From: Niebla homalea
Taxonomy: Eukaryota; Ascomycota; Lecanoromycetes; Lecanorales; Ramalinaceae
Length of the DNA stretch: 64,000 nt
NCBI GenBank assembly: GCA_019925105.1
Contig: JAHGAU010000034.1
Location: 248,001 to 312,000 of the forward strand
Reading direction: 5' to 3'
In this document: positions 11,382 through 22,491 of the stretch, one piece after another
Layout of the letters: each line of letters starts with the position of its first letter
How positions within the stretch are numbered: position 1 is the first letter of the stretch
Notes under the pieces: model-generated
Told to the model about the DNA's origin: nothing
What the model saw: the letters and a program-made list of their open reading frames with translations, nothing else
The model's database searches: none
Position numbers and translations under genes: made by a program

Positions 11382-13130
11382 TCACCCACAAGCATGTTCC
11401 TCCGTGCCCAACACCGGGTTCTGCCCAAACTCCTCGCCCCTTCCGCCATAAACCCCACCATCCAAGATCCATCCCTCATTATCCTCGTAATCATCCTGCA
11501 CCCTCCTCCAGCCTTTCCTCCTCGTCGGCTCCTCAACCTCGACTGCTTTCTCTTTGCCCTTTTCGTCTTTAGGCTTCCACATCGGCCTTACCAATCCATT
11601 ACCGAGCAACGGATTCCTGCTGAAGGCGCCTCCTCCAGCTGGACTTCCCTCCACCTTCCCTACTCCCACTTCCTCCCCACTAGCTTCCTCGTCTGCCATA
11701 TCCGGCTCTTCAATCTCCACCACTTTCTCCTTCTTCCCCGTCCCCTTCACAACCTTCGACTTCCCTCCCTTACCGACCTCAATGTTCAACACCATGCTCC
11801 TCTTCTCGTACTCCGGTCTGGCTTCCCACTCCCGCTCCCTCAACACTTTCTGCTGCCTCGCCACCTCCTTCGCCCGTTGCGCGGGGGTCATCCAGCCCGC
11901 TCCTGCCCCGCCACTCGAGGCGAGGGTGGTGTCGTAATCAGCAGCTTCATCCCTGACCGTCGTGCGTTGCGCGTTCTCCGCCTGGTAGTTCAACAGCGTA
12001 TCTCTATGCTTCATCGCCTTATCCAACCCCCCTTGACCTCCTGCCCCCGCTCCAGCTCTTCCCGCAGCACCGGTGTTGGTAGCGATGTCTGCGCGTCTTT
12101 GTCCCGCGTTTCCCCGGACTTGGCGCGCCACCCCGCGCTCTTGCTTCAGCTCCGTGAGCATGGCCTGAATCTCCCCTGCCGCCAACAGGGGAGTGGCGCA
12201 GAATGTACAGGGCCCCAAACCCTCCTTCACGCAGATGATTTTGCCGCAAGACAGGCAATTGGGCGCGGCGAGGAGGAGAGGGTGGCGGGTGGCGTTGCAG
12301 GTGCATTTGCGCTCTCTGTCTCTGTCCGGGGAGGATTTCGAGGTGGTCGAAGAGGAGAGGGTCGGGTTCGTTTGGATCTCGAGGGAGCGGATGGCAGAGT
12401 CGAGGTCTTCGAGGGTGGTGGAGGCGCCGTGGCCGGCTGTACCGCCTGGGATTGTGACGGTGGTTTTGGACGGGGCTGGGGAGGCGGTGCGGGAGGAGGG
12501 ATGGGAGGAGTGGGAGGTTTTGGTGCGGACGTTGGGGAGGTAGGGGGAGATGAGGTTGCCTGCAGTAGAAGAGGTATTTTTGTTGGTGCTGGAATTGGAG
12601 AATGTGAGCACAGCGGTCGTTCTTGGGAGCTGGGTGGCATCAGGTGTGTCGCTGAGGGTGAGGGCGTTGGCTAAGGAGCCGTTGTGGGAGTTTGGGTGGG
12701 AACGTGACGATGCTGCCATGTAGTCCTCCTCTCGTGCCTTCTGGTAGCCTCCCGTGATATTGCCGTAGCCTTCGACTCTGCGGGCTGGTTGCTGATGTAG
12801 TGGTGGCTTTGCATTCTTTCGTTTGTTCTGAGCCCCCTTGTTACTTCTCGAAGGACCATTGCTGGGACTCTGGGTTGGGTCATGGGGATTAGAATTGGAT
12901 GGTGTTACTGGAGAGGCGTAGGAGTTGGTTCGACGAGCGTTATAGGAGCTGATGAATTCCAGGCTTTGGGAGGAGTCGCCCAGGAGCTGCTTCAGATGCT
13001 CTGCCGCAGCCTCATTAGATAAGGTAGATGTGTAGTCAAGCAGCTGTGTGATGGACTCCGCGTCCAGGGGAATTAGTGTGGATAGCTGAGAGCGCGCCCA
13101 GTCAGAGCTCGCCATATCGGCAAAGGGCAA
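11382..13130 (-). CDS. RQT4/TRIP4 (ASC-1)-type zinc-finger protein
   Basis: A single open frame of 582 codons; the more natural start is the sixth codon (MASSDWARS, ATG at 13115). Residues about 15-55 form a small helical N-terminal domain. Residues 276-311 hold the zf-C2HC5 zinc finger, with cysteines at 276, 278, 292, 295, 300, 308 and 311, followed by the conserved LLAAGEIQAMLTELKQERG helix. The rest is Ser/Pro- and Lys/Glu-rich disorder. The family member in human is TRIP4/ASC-1. In yeast, Rqt4 belongs to the ribosome quality-control trigger complex with Slh1 and Cue3, which splits collided ribosomes. The C-terminal ASCH domain of animal TRIP4 is absent, as is usual in fungi. The gene is divergent from the next one, about 0.8 kb apart. 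Confidence 0.88.
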   Translation of the reverse strand: MPFADMASSDWARSQLSTLIPLDAESITQLLDYTSTLSNEAAAEHLKQLLGDSSQSLEFISSYNARRTNSYASPVTPSNSNPHDPTQSPSNGPSRSNKGAQNKRKNAKPPLHQQPARRVEGYGNITGGYQKAREEDYMAASSRSHPNSHNGSLANALTLSDTPDATQLPRTTAVLTFSNSSTNKNTSSTAGNLISPYLPNVRTKTSHSSHPSSRTASPAPSKTTVTIPGGTAGHGASTTLEDLDSAIRSLEIQTNPTLSSSTTSKSSPDRDRERKCTCNATRHPLLLAAPNCLSCGKIICVKEGLGPCTFCATPLLAAGEIQAMLTELKQERGVARQVRGNAGQRRADIATNTGAAGRAGAGAGGQGGLDKAMKHRDTLLNYQAENAQRTTVRDEAADYDTTLASSGGAGAGWMTPAQRAKEVARQQKVLREREWEARPEYEKRSMVLNIEVGKGGKSKVVKGTGKKEKVVEIEEPDMADEEASGEEVGVGKVEGSPAGGGAFSRNPLLGNGLVRPMWKPKDEKGKEKAVEVEEPTRRKGWRRVQDDYEDNEGWILDGGVYGGRGEEFGQNPVLGTEEHACG

Positions 13131-13894
13131 TTCAGATGTTGGACGATGTGTCTACCTACTCAAACGCTTCACATCTGCTCGTTAACTTCATCGCGGCTCT
13201 CCTTGCTCTCTTATCGATAGGAGAAGCACGCCAGTGCTAATTGGGTTAGCCTTTGGCGCTCCCATCCATCATTAATCCATTATTTTTTTTCGTCTTCTCA
13301 AGCTCGTACTCTGTGCAGGAAAGCCTCTTGTTAGTGTCGAGGAGATGGGCCACCGGGACATGAACAACGACCCTAACGATTGAGAGGCTCTGCGCCAAAT
13401 TCTCGTATCATGAGGTTAATGCTTAGCTAGGGCAATCGGCTTTTCCCACTGATATCCTGAGATTGCTTCGCCCCTGGCCCACTTCAATCAAGTCATTCAT
13501 TGAATCCTTCGTTCCCGGATCTGGAAGGTCATCAGGCCCATCAAGGGGCGATGCACCGTGCCCGAGATGCAGAGCTAGCGATTTTTGATCAGGCTGAATG
13601 CAGCTACGTGGTACTTATGCAGCCCGTTGCACTGCCCCGCGCTTCAACGTGGACTGCCTGATGCAGTCCAAGTTATCATATAATCGCCTGGGATACATCT
13701 ATCAGGCGTGTTCTCGCATTGGTAGTCATCACCAAGGTTGGGAGCAGTGACAAGCGTCTGAGATGACATTGTAAAACACGGACGACAGCGATTCAGAGAC
13801 CTGAGCACCCGTATTAGCTTGATTGATTACCTGATTTTAGCTTTGATTGCCCTATTCCGCCATCACTGAAAAGGGATTCAAAACCTTCCTGGCA
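13131..13894. promoter_or_regulatory. divergent intergenic region
   Basis: About 760 bp separate the start of the RQT4-type gene (minus) from the first in-frame ATG of the next gene (plus), so this stretch must contain both promoters unless the plus gene has an upstream exon. I do not recognise a specific binding site with confidence. Confidence 0.35.
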
Positions 13895-15995
13895 ATGTCT
13901 GATGGCGTGCAACTGCAAGCCGACGTTGGGAGCCTTGGCCTACAAGGCCTTGGCGCCTTTACTTCCCTTTTGGCAACTCTCTCGGCAGACAACATAGTTC
14001 CGATGGCGCTACTCCAAATGGAAAAGCTAGGAGCAACCCTCCCAGTCAGCGGACAGCATGCAGAGACCGTGAAGGGGCTTCTGCAACGCTGTAAAACAAC
14101 GTACGTCTTGATCGTTTATCACTGGTCATAGGCTGGCGCAAGAATGATACAGCTTCAGCAATGGCCCAATCTGCCGGCGGGCAGGCCATCGCCCTTCTAT
14201 CTATGTGCTTGAAAAATCTCTTCGGATATCGTGACACCGGCACAATCTTATCTCGTCTTTGTTCTAAACTTTGCGCCAGTCCTGACAACGTTTCGAGCAT
14301 GAGCCAGCTTGCCGATGTTGCAACCCTACTCGGTCGTAAGGTAGATGCTGTAGGATTTGGAAACCTGTTAGCGCGCGAAATCATGCGAATACAAGAGACA
14401 TATGCTACCCTTGGCTATTCGTCAGCACCATCAGGCCTGCTGGAGCCGTTGAAGGTTGAGATGGTCACGGATATGTTTGAAAAAATCAGTCGCGCTCTCA
14501 TTCAGGAGAACGAGATGTGTCGTATCTCAGGTGTTTGCGGTATGGGACTTGTGGTCGGGATGCTTCAAGTCTTGTTCCCCTACGACACAAGCTTGACCAT
14601 TGAGGGTGTCATCTTGCAAGACGTGGAGCGTCCTAACATTCGCTGTGAGATCGAGGGATCAGAGCACGATAGGCCCGTTCGAGTTCATGTCGAGACCTCC
14701 GTATCGCACACAATGCCAATCAACTTACCAATCATTCAGGGGAGTTGGTCACCCAATGATTCTCATAGAAAATTTGATTTACCTAATAGCTTTCTTTGGT
14801 CGGGATGGCTGGCTGACTATTTGCGGATGACCTTCCTGAACCACGGCCTACACTTGACCGGAGTATACTTGAGGCCTGCTCTGATCTGCTTATCCTTGTA
14901 CCAGGATCGATTCCAATCTCTGCACAATCGATTCCTCCTAAGACGCCAGAGCAAGAGTCAAAAGAGCCAAAACTTCTACTACTCGCCCTGTTGGGACCAT
15001 TTCCTCGAGGCCGTATGTGCTCAACTTTGGAGACCATTCTTGAGTGTAGGCCAACAGAATATCATATGAGCCAGCGATCAGCTTTTGGAAAACTTTCAGC
15101 GACTATGGATCACGCTACTCCTGGTCTGTTCTGTCACTGTTCTGGAATAATCTGTGATTGGAACGACATCTATAGTGTTGATGATGAGGAAGGACACAGA
15201 AGGAGTTTGCATTGCCGTAAAGCGTCTCTATCGTTCGCAATCCAAAAAGTCCTGACTTTTGGACTGTTGTCTCTCTTCATAGATGCAGGCCCAAATGCTA
15301 TCATTAGTCCTTTCATGTATATGTCACACTTCGCATACCTTGGACTAGCTTTTGGACAGGCACGAAAGGCCGAAAGCCTTACTGCTGAAGTATTGATGAA
15401 AGATGCTTTTTGCATGACACAGGAAGGGAATCCTTATGTCAAGTATTCCATTGCAACGAGTCTCGGATCAAGCACGATCTATCCATCAGTTTTGACGACT
15501 CTACAGGTACCTTCACGTCAACTTGTGACTTTCTCCCTTATTGATGGTCAACTGATCTATGAACAACGGTACCATCATCATCTGAGAGCGGGGTCCTCGA
15601 CCCAAAAGAAGCGCTCGAAGGAACGCCCAAGAGATAGTAGGCGTGGTGTTTTTGGCAAAATGGTGCCAAGTCACACCGGAGTCTATTCGGGCAGCCCTTT
15701 GTTGACGATTCGAGAGGGCTTCGATGTTCTGGAACTGCATTGCTCGGTTCGATACAGTGGCATCGAGAGGGCAATCGACCTTAGGAGTGTACTTTTGGGG
15801 TACGTTCGACTACTATGGCCTGGCATGTGCTCTCACCCATTCGATACTCCCATGGACACCGGCAAGTATGCTGCTATCGCGACAGATGTCGCTAGCCCTG
15901 CGGCAGCTGCGCAATTAGGGGTCGTCATGACACGGTGGAATCCAATGGCACAATTGCTATGCTGTGATTGGGAGAATGAGGCAATCTTACAATGA
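13895..15995 (+). CDS. unrecognised fungal multi-exon protein, ending at an in-frame TGA
   Basis: The first in-frame ATG is at 13895; the frame is open upstream to about 13847 without an ATG, so an additional 5' exon is possible. Exon 1 ends at 14090 (GTAAAA donor), and the acceptor is at 14152 or 14158; both keep the frame. Exon 2 reads from MAQSAGGQAIALLSMCLKN through a conserved-looking GVCGMGLVVGMLQVLFP segment. A second intron lies somewhere between about 14745 and 14905, because the frame then changes to one containing VPGSIPISAQSIPPKTP and GPFPRGRMCSTLETILECRP. I could not fix its boundaries. The last exon stops at TGA 15993-15995 right after WENEAILQ, yet the frame continues with a Cys-rich tail to a TAG at 16059-16061. 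I do not recognise the function; no membrane segment or enzyme motif is evident. Confidence 0.6.
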
Positions 15996-16061
15996 GATTG
16001 CTGTCTCGATTGCGCAGCAGAAGCTTTAGCCAACCCGGAGGGTGTCATCATCGTTGGATAG

Positions 16062-18569
16062 TCAAAGTCAGTCATAGTGGCAGTATTTCAACCCTCGAGA
16101 ATCCAGAACAGCGTTACTGATTGCGAAGAGCTAAAGTTTCCACATTCATTGTCGTCCAATGTCTACAATGGCTAAGATTTGAAGTCATATGTTGGAGGAT
16201 ACTATACAATTCTACGTCTCATTTCAAAGTGCCTCTAATGAATACTATATTGCATTGACAGTTCCGGTCCCCAGTAGCTGAATGTACGCCGAACTGTGTG
16301 CAAAGTAGAGGAGTGATCTGTTACTCGGCTCTTTGACAACCTTGTGTCTTGGGACTAGCATACGGTCCGGAACTGTGTCAATTACCCAGAGCAACGGTGC
16401 TGAAACCCTCACCAACTAGCACTCCAAAATAAAACTTGCGCCATTAATTCATGCCGTCCTCCCACCCACTCCCATCTACCTCTACCTTGTGCAGCCACAT
16501 CTTCCTAATCTATTCGCGGCGCTCTGTCAATGCCAGCGTCAACACCTCGACCAGCACCCCCTGTCACTTTTCTTACGCCGATTCTCATTCTTTTTGCAAC
16601 AAAATCTTCTCACTCTCCTCTTGTCCCACGGACAATACACCATTATCGCGTATTGAACATCCGTTCCATTCTCCCTCACACGCTCGATCTCCTCTCCTTA
16701 ATCACCAATCCTCACCCCACACCAGTACATCACAATACCATCCCCCTCCCAACCCTCTTCTCCGATGCTACCTCATTCACACGGCCCCTACAATCGCCAA
16801 TGCAAGCATACCAACAATACAAGACTCTCACATCACCAACACGCCCATCTCTCCATCTCCTCGACGAATGTTTCCACTGCAACCAATGTCTCCCCGTCCA
16901 TACCACTACAGCAGAAAGATTACCAAGGTCAATGGAAACCACAGGCCCCAGAAAGGCGGAAGCAATCGTACACCAAGTCCCAAATCCTCCGATCGCTCGG
17001 TCAAACAGTCTCGTCATTAATATACAGCAGTGAAAGTCGGGCAAACGCCAGGATGTGGTTGCTGATGTAATCGTACAGCACCGCAAATCCAGTAATTGGT
17101 GCTGTTGTGGTGGTCGTCGACCCCTCGATATCGTGAACTGTGGGTGACTAGTGATGCAGTGGCGCCCAACTACTTGCACAGCCAATGACAGTGATACGGA
17201 GGCCGCAGTGGCGCAGTCGTGGCGGTGTTATAGTAGCAGCGGTGGTGTAACAGTGGTATTTTTACCTGTGTCCTCACTAACATCAGGGGAGTATCACCAG
17301 CAGTCGTAGCAGATACAGCACGTGCAAATCTACATCACTCCCAACAGCCACAGCACCACCTCCCGCAACCTGATCAAAAGCATCACTTTCCGTGTCCTCT
17401 GCACCATCATGACGGCCGAGCAGTGTATCTCACATGCCCACGTTATCACAAGCTGCTTGCGCTTCCCCCCCCTCTCTCTCCCTTTTGTTCAAAGCCAACG
17501 ATGGCATCCTTGCATCCGACACCCTACGCTTATACCGCCGTCCATCTCCCCATTTTGCCTGATGCACATCCCCATCATACCCTGCCCTCATCACACCTTC
17601 ACTTCTCGTCTTCTGAACCCCTTCGCCAGACAAAAACCTCTTCTGGTTAGCTGGTTCGCCACCACACGTGCTTCTCAGGTTTCGTTCCTGGGTTGTCATA
17701 TGATAACTCACTGGCAGGCTGGCTGACCCTCGTGATTCCTGCCCGAGTCGCATTGCCGCAGACCTTGTCTCTTAAACCGTTTGTATGACGGATGGGCTTG
17801 AAGATTTCATATGGGTTGCGCTTTGTGGGTAGGTAGGTGGTTTCAATAGGGTTTTCTGGTCTGTGCACCTTACCTTGAGGTATAGGCTAGGATTTTCTCG
17901 AGGTCGTTGTTCTGATGCTGTCTGAGATCTTTCTGCCTTGACCCTCCACTGGCATTATATACGCTGCTGCTGCTGCTGCGTCACACCTCCTCGCATCTTA
18001 TATCCACGATGTTCATTCCGCCTTTCCCCGCGGGGTTGGAGCCACCACCCATCTCACTACCGTCTTTCGCATATCACATCCTCTCTTTCCTCCTTTTTTA
18101 TCTCCTTCCCCCGTTCATGGCGGTTTTTCACATCTATTATCCAAATGTTCCCTCTTTTATCCAATGCCAACCTTTTCTGTGCCATATCCCACAACCGTCT
18201 TCTGCCTAGATTCCTCTGCCTCATAACACCCACCACCACCCCCCCTCTATTTCCCAAAACTCCATCGTCTTGCCGGCCGCCATAGCGCAGGGTCTCGTCT
18301 GCACGGTATGTCCGCGGCGCGTCACCGACTGTCTTGCTTCCACAAACACACGCACTGAGGGCCCACAGAGCGAATTTGGTTTCTTGCGGGGTTACACCAG
18401 CGATGTACCCCTACCACACCAACAGTACACCACTCCTTCCCTTCCCTTACGCCCCAGGACGCACCGTTGACACCGTTGACACCCATCTGATATGCCTGGC
18501 ATGGCACGGCGTTTGGGCACGAGATCAGGACGGGATCAGCTGCGATCTTGGACACACCGAAATGGAAAG
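16062..18569. other. G-poor low-complexity region without a supported gene
   Basis: From about 16440 to 17010 and again from 17310 to 18280 the plus strand is rich in C, T and A and poor in G. This yields long plus-strand frames full of Ser, Pro, Thr and His that have no domain. Between them, 17060-17280 is G-rich on the plus strand (GTGGTGGTCGTCG, GGCGGTG). These frames are best explained by base composition. The segment could be UTR or non-coding transcript, but nothing in the sequence proves that. Confidence 0.45.
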
Positions 18570-19840
18570 GTGCATAGAACCTCGAACCTCGCAGCACGGT
18601 AACGAATCGGGATCAACAAACAGTGGGGAGTTTTATAGGATGAGTGGGGTCAGCGGCGAATGTACGTGTACACGGCAGTGGAAAGTTCGCAGAAAATAAA
18701 GAGAAGGGGACGTGTCTCGCAGGCATGGGGATGACGGATCGGGACAAACAAACAGTAGAGAGAGATATAGGACGAGCGATCGTACGTGTACACAGAAGTG
18801 CAAAGTGCATAGAGCATAGAGCCTCGAGCCTCGCAGCGTAGTGACAATACGGGATAAACAGTGGAGAGGTGCATGGGACGAGGGTTAGCTGCGATCATAC
18901 ATGTGCACACGGAAGTGGAAAGGTGCATAGAGCCTCGAGCCTCGCAGCGCGATAATAACTCGGGATAAATAACAATAGGAAGGTAGTATACGACCAGGGT
19001 CAGTGGTGAATATACGTATACATAGAAGTGGAAGGTACATAGAGAGCTTCGAACCTCGTAGGTAAAGCGTAAATGAATCGGAATAAATAGTGAGTGGAGA
19101 GTTGGCATGGGACGAGCGATCGAACGGATACAAGGGGAGCTACATAGAGTCTCGAGCCTCGCACCGCGATAATGAATCGGACGGACAAACAGTGGGGAGT
19201 GCATGGGACGAGGGTTCGCTGCGATCATACATGTGCACATTGAAGTGCAAAGGTGTACAAAGCCTTGAGCCTCGCAGGGCGATAACGAATCGGAATAAAC
19301 AAACAGTGGAGAGTTGGCATGGGACGAGCGATCATACGTACACACTGAAGTGCAAAGGTGCTTCGAGCCTCGAGCCTCGCAGTGCGATGATGAGTCGGAC
19401 GGATAAACAAATAAACAGTGGGGAGGTACATGGTACGAGCGATCGTACGTGCACAGGGAAGTAGGAAGTGGCGTAGAGCAGAAAGGGGGACGTGCCTACA
19501 GGCAGGGCAATGGCAAATAGGGATAAACGAACAGTGGGGAGTTAACATGGGACGAGGTCAGCTGCGGTTGTACGTGTACACAGAGGTGGAAAGTTTGCAT
19601 AGAGCAGAGAGCCTCGTAGGGCGATAAGAAACCGGGATAAATAAACAGTGGAGAGTTAACATAGGATAAGAGGGTCAGTGGCGAATATACGTGCATACGC
19701 AAGGGGGAGGTGCATAGAACCTCGAGCCTCGCAGCGCAGTGATAATTCGGGACAAACGAACAGTGGGGAGTTGGCATGGGACTAGTAGGGTCAGCGGCGA
19801 ATGTACGTGCACACGGAAGTGGAGAGTCGCAACAGACAGC
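18570..19840. repeat. minisatellite, about 11 diverged copies of a 114-bp unit
   Basis: Anchoring on the core AACAGTGGGGAGT, copies begin at 18621, 18753, 18859, 18973, 19092, 19190, 19304, 19416, 19532, 19646 and 19761. The spacings are 132, 106, 114, 119, 98, 114, 112, 116, 114 and 115. Each unit holds the blocks CGAGCCTCGCAG, GATAATGAATCGG, GATAAACAAACAGTGG, GGCATGGGACGAG, a tract such as CGATCGTACGTGTACAC, and GAAGTGGAAAGGTGCATAGAG. The unit is 38 codons long, so minus-strand frames show repeating peptides such as SVCTCMIAANPRPM, but these are interrupted by stops in most copies. The array is flanked by gene-free DNA. No CRISPR-like unique spacers, terminal repeats or transposase are present. 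Confidence 0.9.
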
Positions 19841-20267
19841 GCAATCACCATCGCACAAACCAGTGAGAGTTGCATAGACGTAGCTACGATCGTACTCACA
19901 CACAGGAGTGGAAGTGTGCACCAACCGCACAAAAGGTGGATAGTCGCATAGGCAGTCATGGTCAAGGCAGGCAAGAGCGGTCGTAGCTTCTATAAGAAAA
20001 AGCAACAAGGCAGCTTATAGAATTGGTATAGATCAGATGTTGAATTGGTGGTTCATACATCAGATGATTTTTTCGCAAACCCAATTCACGCCGTTGCCTT
20101 CCCAATGTCTATATTGATTGCCAGATCCCGAAACGCCATCACCACCATTACAGTCAAGTGTAGTCCAAGAAGTCGCGCCAAGACCCATTCCCGAAAGCCC
20201 ACTGCACATACAGAAGCCAAACCGGGCGAATGCCTCATATCACCACTCTGTACATCATCCATCATCC
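19841..20267. other. intergenic, no supported gene
   Basis: About 430 bp between the last minisatellite unit and the stop codon of the DUF7730/2EXR-like gene. A partial repeat unit may fade out near 19900. Nothing else is recognisable. Confidence 0.4.
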
Positions 20268-21248
20268 TCACCAGCTCCAATCAGTCATCATTACATCTTC
20301 CTCCTTCTTTGCCACGATTTTCGCGTCCTCCACAGCGACGTCCCCGACCCCATCCCACTCGATACACCACCGCGCAATCAATCTATCAAAATCGCTCTGA
20401 CATCTCGCGATGATTTTGAGTTCCCCCTTCATACCGCCCTCTCCCTCACAAGCGAGGCGATACTCGCTCCTGGGCCGTTCGCCAGTCGATGGATGTTCGC
20501 GATGGAATGTTGAGTCGCCAAAAGTGATTGTACTGACCCCCCATGTGGCTGTCAGAATTCGCCAGAGATACTGTCCCAGCACGGTCAAGGCGTCCAGGCG
20601 GGTTGTATCCGGGAGATCCGGCTGGCTTGGTGGGATAATATGCTGGATATCAACACTGATACTCGAAAGCGTCCCGGAGCAGCGTGCGAGTTGGCGGAAT
20701 CGCATGTGCCAGAGATCCCACCGGCTGACCCGGCTTTGCTGTCGGACTTGTGCGTAGAAGTTTCCGCCAAATCCCATGTCGATGAACCTGCTTGTGGATG
20801 CAAGCTCGGCGTTGCGACTTGCGGAGGTGTCGGTGTATCGGAAGTAGAGGGTCAGGTGTTTTGCGTGCGGGAGATGTGTCTGCCAGAAAGGGTGGTCCGT
20901 GGCGGTGGCACCGTCGTCGGACGCGATACGGAAGCGGAAGGTGTTTTTGCCAGAAAGTATGAGGATTGCTTCTGCACGTATTTGACGGTTGACGGCAAGG
21001 AGGGCCACGCAAGGTTGATGCCTGGCGTATCTGGTATTGCTCAGAGTCTGCGGAGATGGTGTCGATGACAGCGCTTCGTCTTCATGGTCACGGTTACTGG
21101 GCCAGCGCTTGCCAAATCGACTTTCGACGGCCTCGTCCATTGTGGGATGTGGGATGATCTCCGCACCAGGATTTCCTTGGTGCACAAGGCAAAAGGTAGA
21201 GATCTCATCACGGACCTCTCGAGGGAGGCTCAGAAATGATGTAGACAT
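20268..21248 (-). CDS. 2EXR/DUF7730-like fungal protein
   Basis: A single frame of 326 residues from the ATG at 21246-21248 (MSTSFLSLPREVRDEIS); the frame extends 50 codons further upstream, but this Met fits the family start. The opening FLSLPREVRDEISTFCLV is the F-box-like LPxEVRxxI element of this large fungal family. VALLAVNRQIRAEAILIL followed by NTFRF is the second family signature, and LPHAKHLTLYFRY resembles its β-helix segment. Proteins of this type are very numerous in filamentous fungi and their biochemical role is unknown; a ubiquitin-ligase adaptor role is sometimes guessed. No signal peptide or membrane segment is seen. The nearest gene neighbour to the right is a broken member of the same kind. 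Confidence 0.72.
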   Translation of the reverse strand: MSTSFLSLPREVRDEISTFCLVHQGNPGAEIIPHPTMDEAVESRFGKRWPSNRDHEDEALSSTPSPQTLSNTRYARHQPCVALLAVNRQIRAEAILILSGKNTFRFRIASDDGATATDHPFWQTHLPHAKHLTLYFRYTDTSASRNAELASTSRFIDMGFGGNFYAQVRQQSRVSRWDLWHMRFRQLARCSGTLSSISVDIQHIIPPSQPDLPDTTRLDALTVLGQYLWRILTATWGVSTITFGDSTFHREHPSTGERPRSEYRLACEGEGGMKGELKIIARCQSDFDRLIARWCIEWDGVGDVAVEDAKIVAKKEEDVMMTDWSW

Positions 21249-22491
21249 GGTGCTTGAGGTACAGGAGTAGGCGGTGTGATGATGATGTCGTAAAAAGCAC
21301 TTGTTTTCTGTGTGGAGCTTGAATTCCTTTGACTCAACAGTGTTGGCTTGCAAGACAATGTGATTGGTAGGAATATGCGGTAGCGACAGCTGTAACAATA
21401 ATGATGATCCAGCTCAAAGGTGCGAGGGACAACAAGTAAATAAAGGCGCTACAGACAAGGTTCTCGTAAGCCGCTCCGTCCCTATGCTTTCCTTGATGCC
21501 AGTGGAGGAAGGTTGGTGGCGTCTTCACCACAACTTTGGCTGAAAATTGGTGACGAAATTGGCGGGTTGTCGTAGGAATTGGAGATCCATTGATGATACC
21601 ATGTGAGGGAAGCTCGGAGGCATGATGACTCTTTTATGTGTTGACGTCGCCGTCCTAAGACCCCCGGACATGCCCCTGGTGGCTAATACCATGACACGTG
21701 AACCGCAAGCCCCGTGTACATAGTGGTCCCATGTCGGTTGTGTCACGTCGCAGTACGTTACACCGCCGCTCAAATGCCTTACACGAGGATTTCATGTGGA
21801 CCAGGAGTATTTCGTTTCGCAGTTGTGAATGTAGAAGGGCTAGCACTGCCCCAGCTAGTTCGGAATAAGACGGTTTCCGCCGGGAAGTCTCGTTGTTTGA
21901 GTGTGTTGCACGATAATAGCTGGTGCTCAGTCTTTGCCGTCCACGTTAGTCTCGGGTGTACGACCTCAAAAGCCCAATCAAATCTCTCCACCTCTTGGGA
22001 CCTGCACGAGGCACATGATCCCTTCCAATCGTCCGAGGTCACGCCTCACCGCTCTAGGACGCGCTGTGTGATCAAGTAGCCTTGATTTTCGATCCACTGT
22101 CCCAGGACGACGTCAGACTAGTATCTACCGTCCAGATTGCAGAGCCTGAAAGAACTACGTCTAGCTTTCACAAGATCCCATAATCTGCTCATTCAGGCGT
22201 GGTGAGTAGTTGACCTCGAGGCATTCAACCTAAGGGCAGACCCTCCAAGAACGGGACGTTTCACAATCCTGGTCCTCAGGATAGCAGACTCCTGCGGATT
22301 GTCATCGTAATTTCATTCTAGTTATCACCAAAGGCATTGTGAACAGCGACAACGCAACTGATGTCGATATCGAACATAATCAATCAAGCATCAAGGGCAA
22401 GGACAAGCCAGCAACCTACCGTCTATGACTTGCAATAGAGTCGACCTTGGCAGACCTGCGCTGTAAAGCTCCCTTCGGGAAGCCATCTCCC
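21249..22491. other. intergenic, no supported gene
   Basis: About 1.2 kb upstream of the 2EXR-like gene and downstream of its broken relative. The frames present (for example 121 codons at 21714-22079) have no recognisable domain or consistent strand signal. Confidence 0.4.

Noticed and set aside
12227..12640. 137-codon Pro-rich minus-strand frame
   Set aside because: It is an alternate frame of the Ser/Pro-rich part of the RQT4-type gene.
16451..17033. Two overlapping plus-strand frames of 167-189 codons rich in Ser, Pro, Thr and His
   Set aside because: They overlap in two frames, have no domain or start context and follow from the G-poor base composition.
18650..19345. 231-codon minus-strand frame with repeating peptides across the minisatellite
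   Set aside because: The repetition comes from the 114-bp unit being a multiple of three; neighbouring units break the frame and no coherent protein results.
18570..19840. CRISPR array
   Set aside because: The repeats are long, diverged and contiguous without unique spacers, and the genome is eukaryotic.
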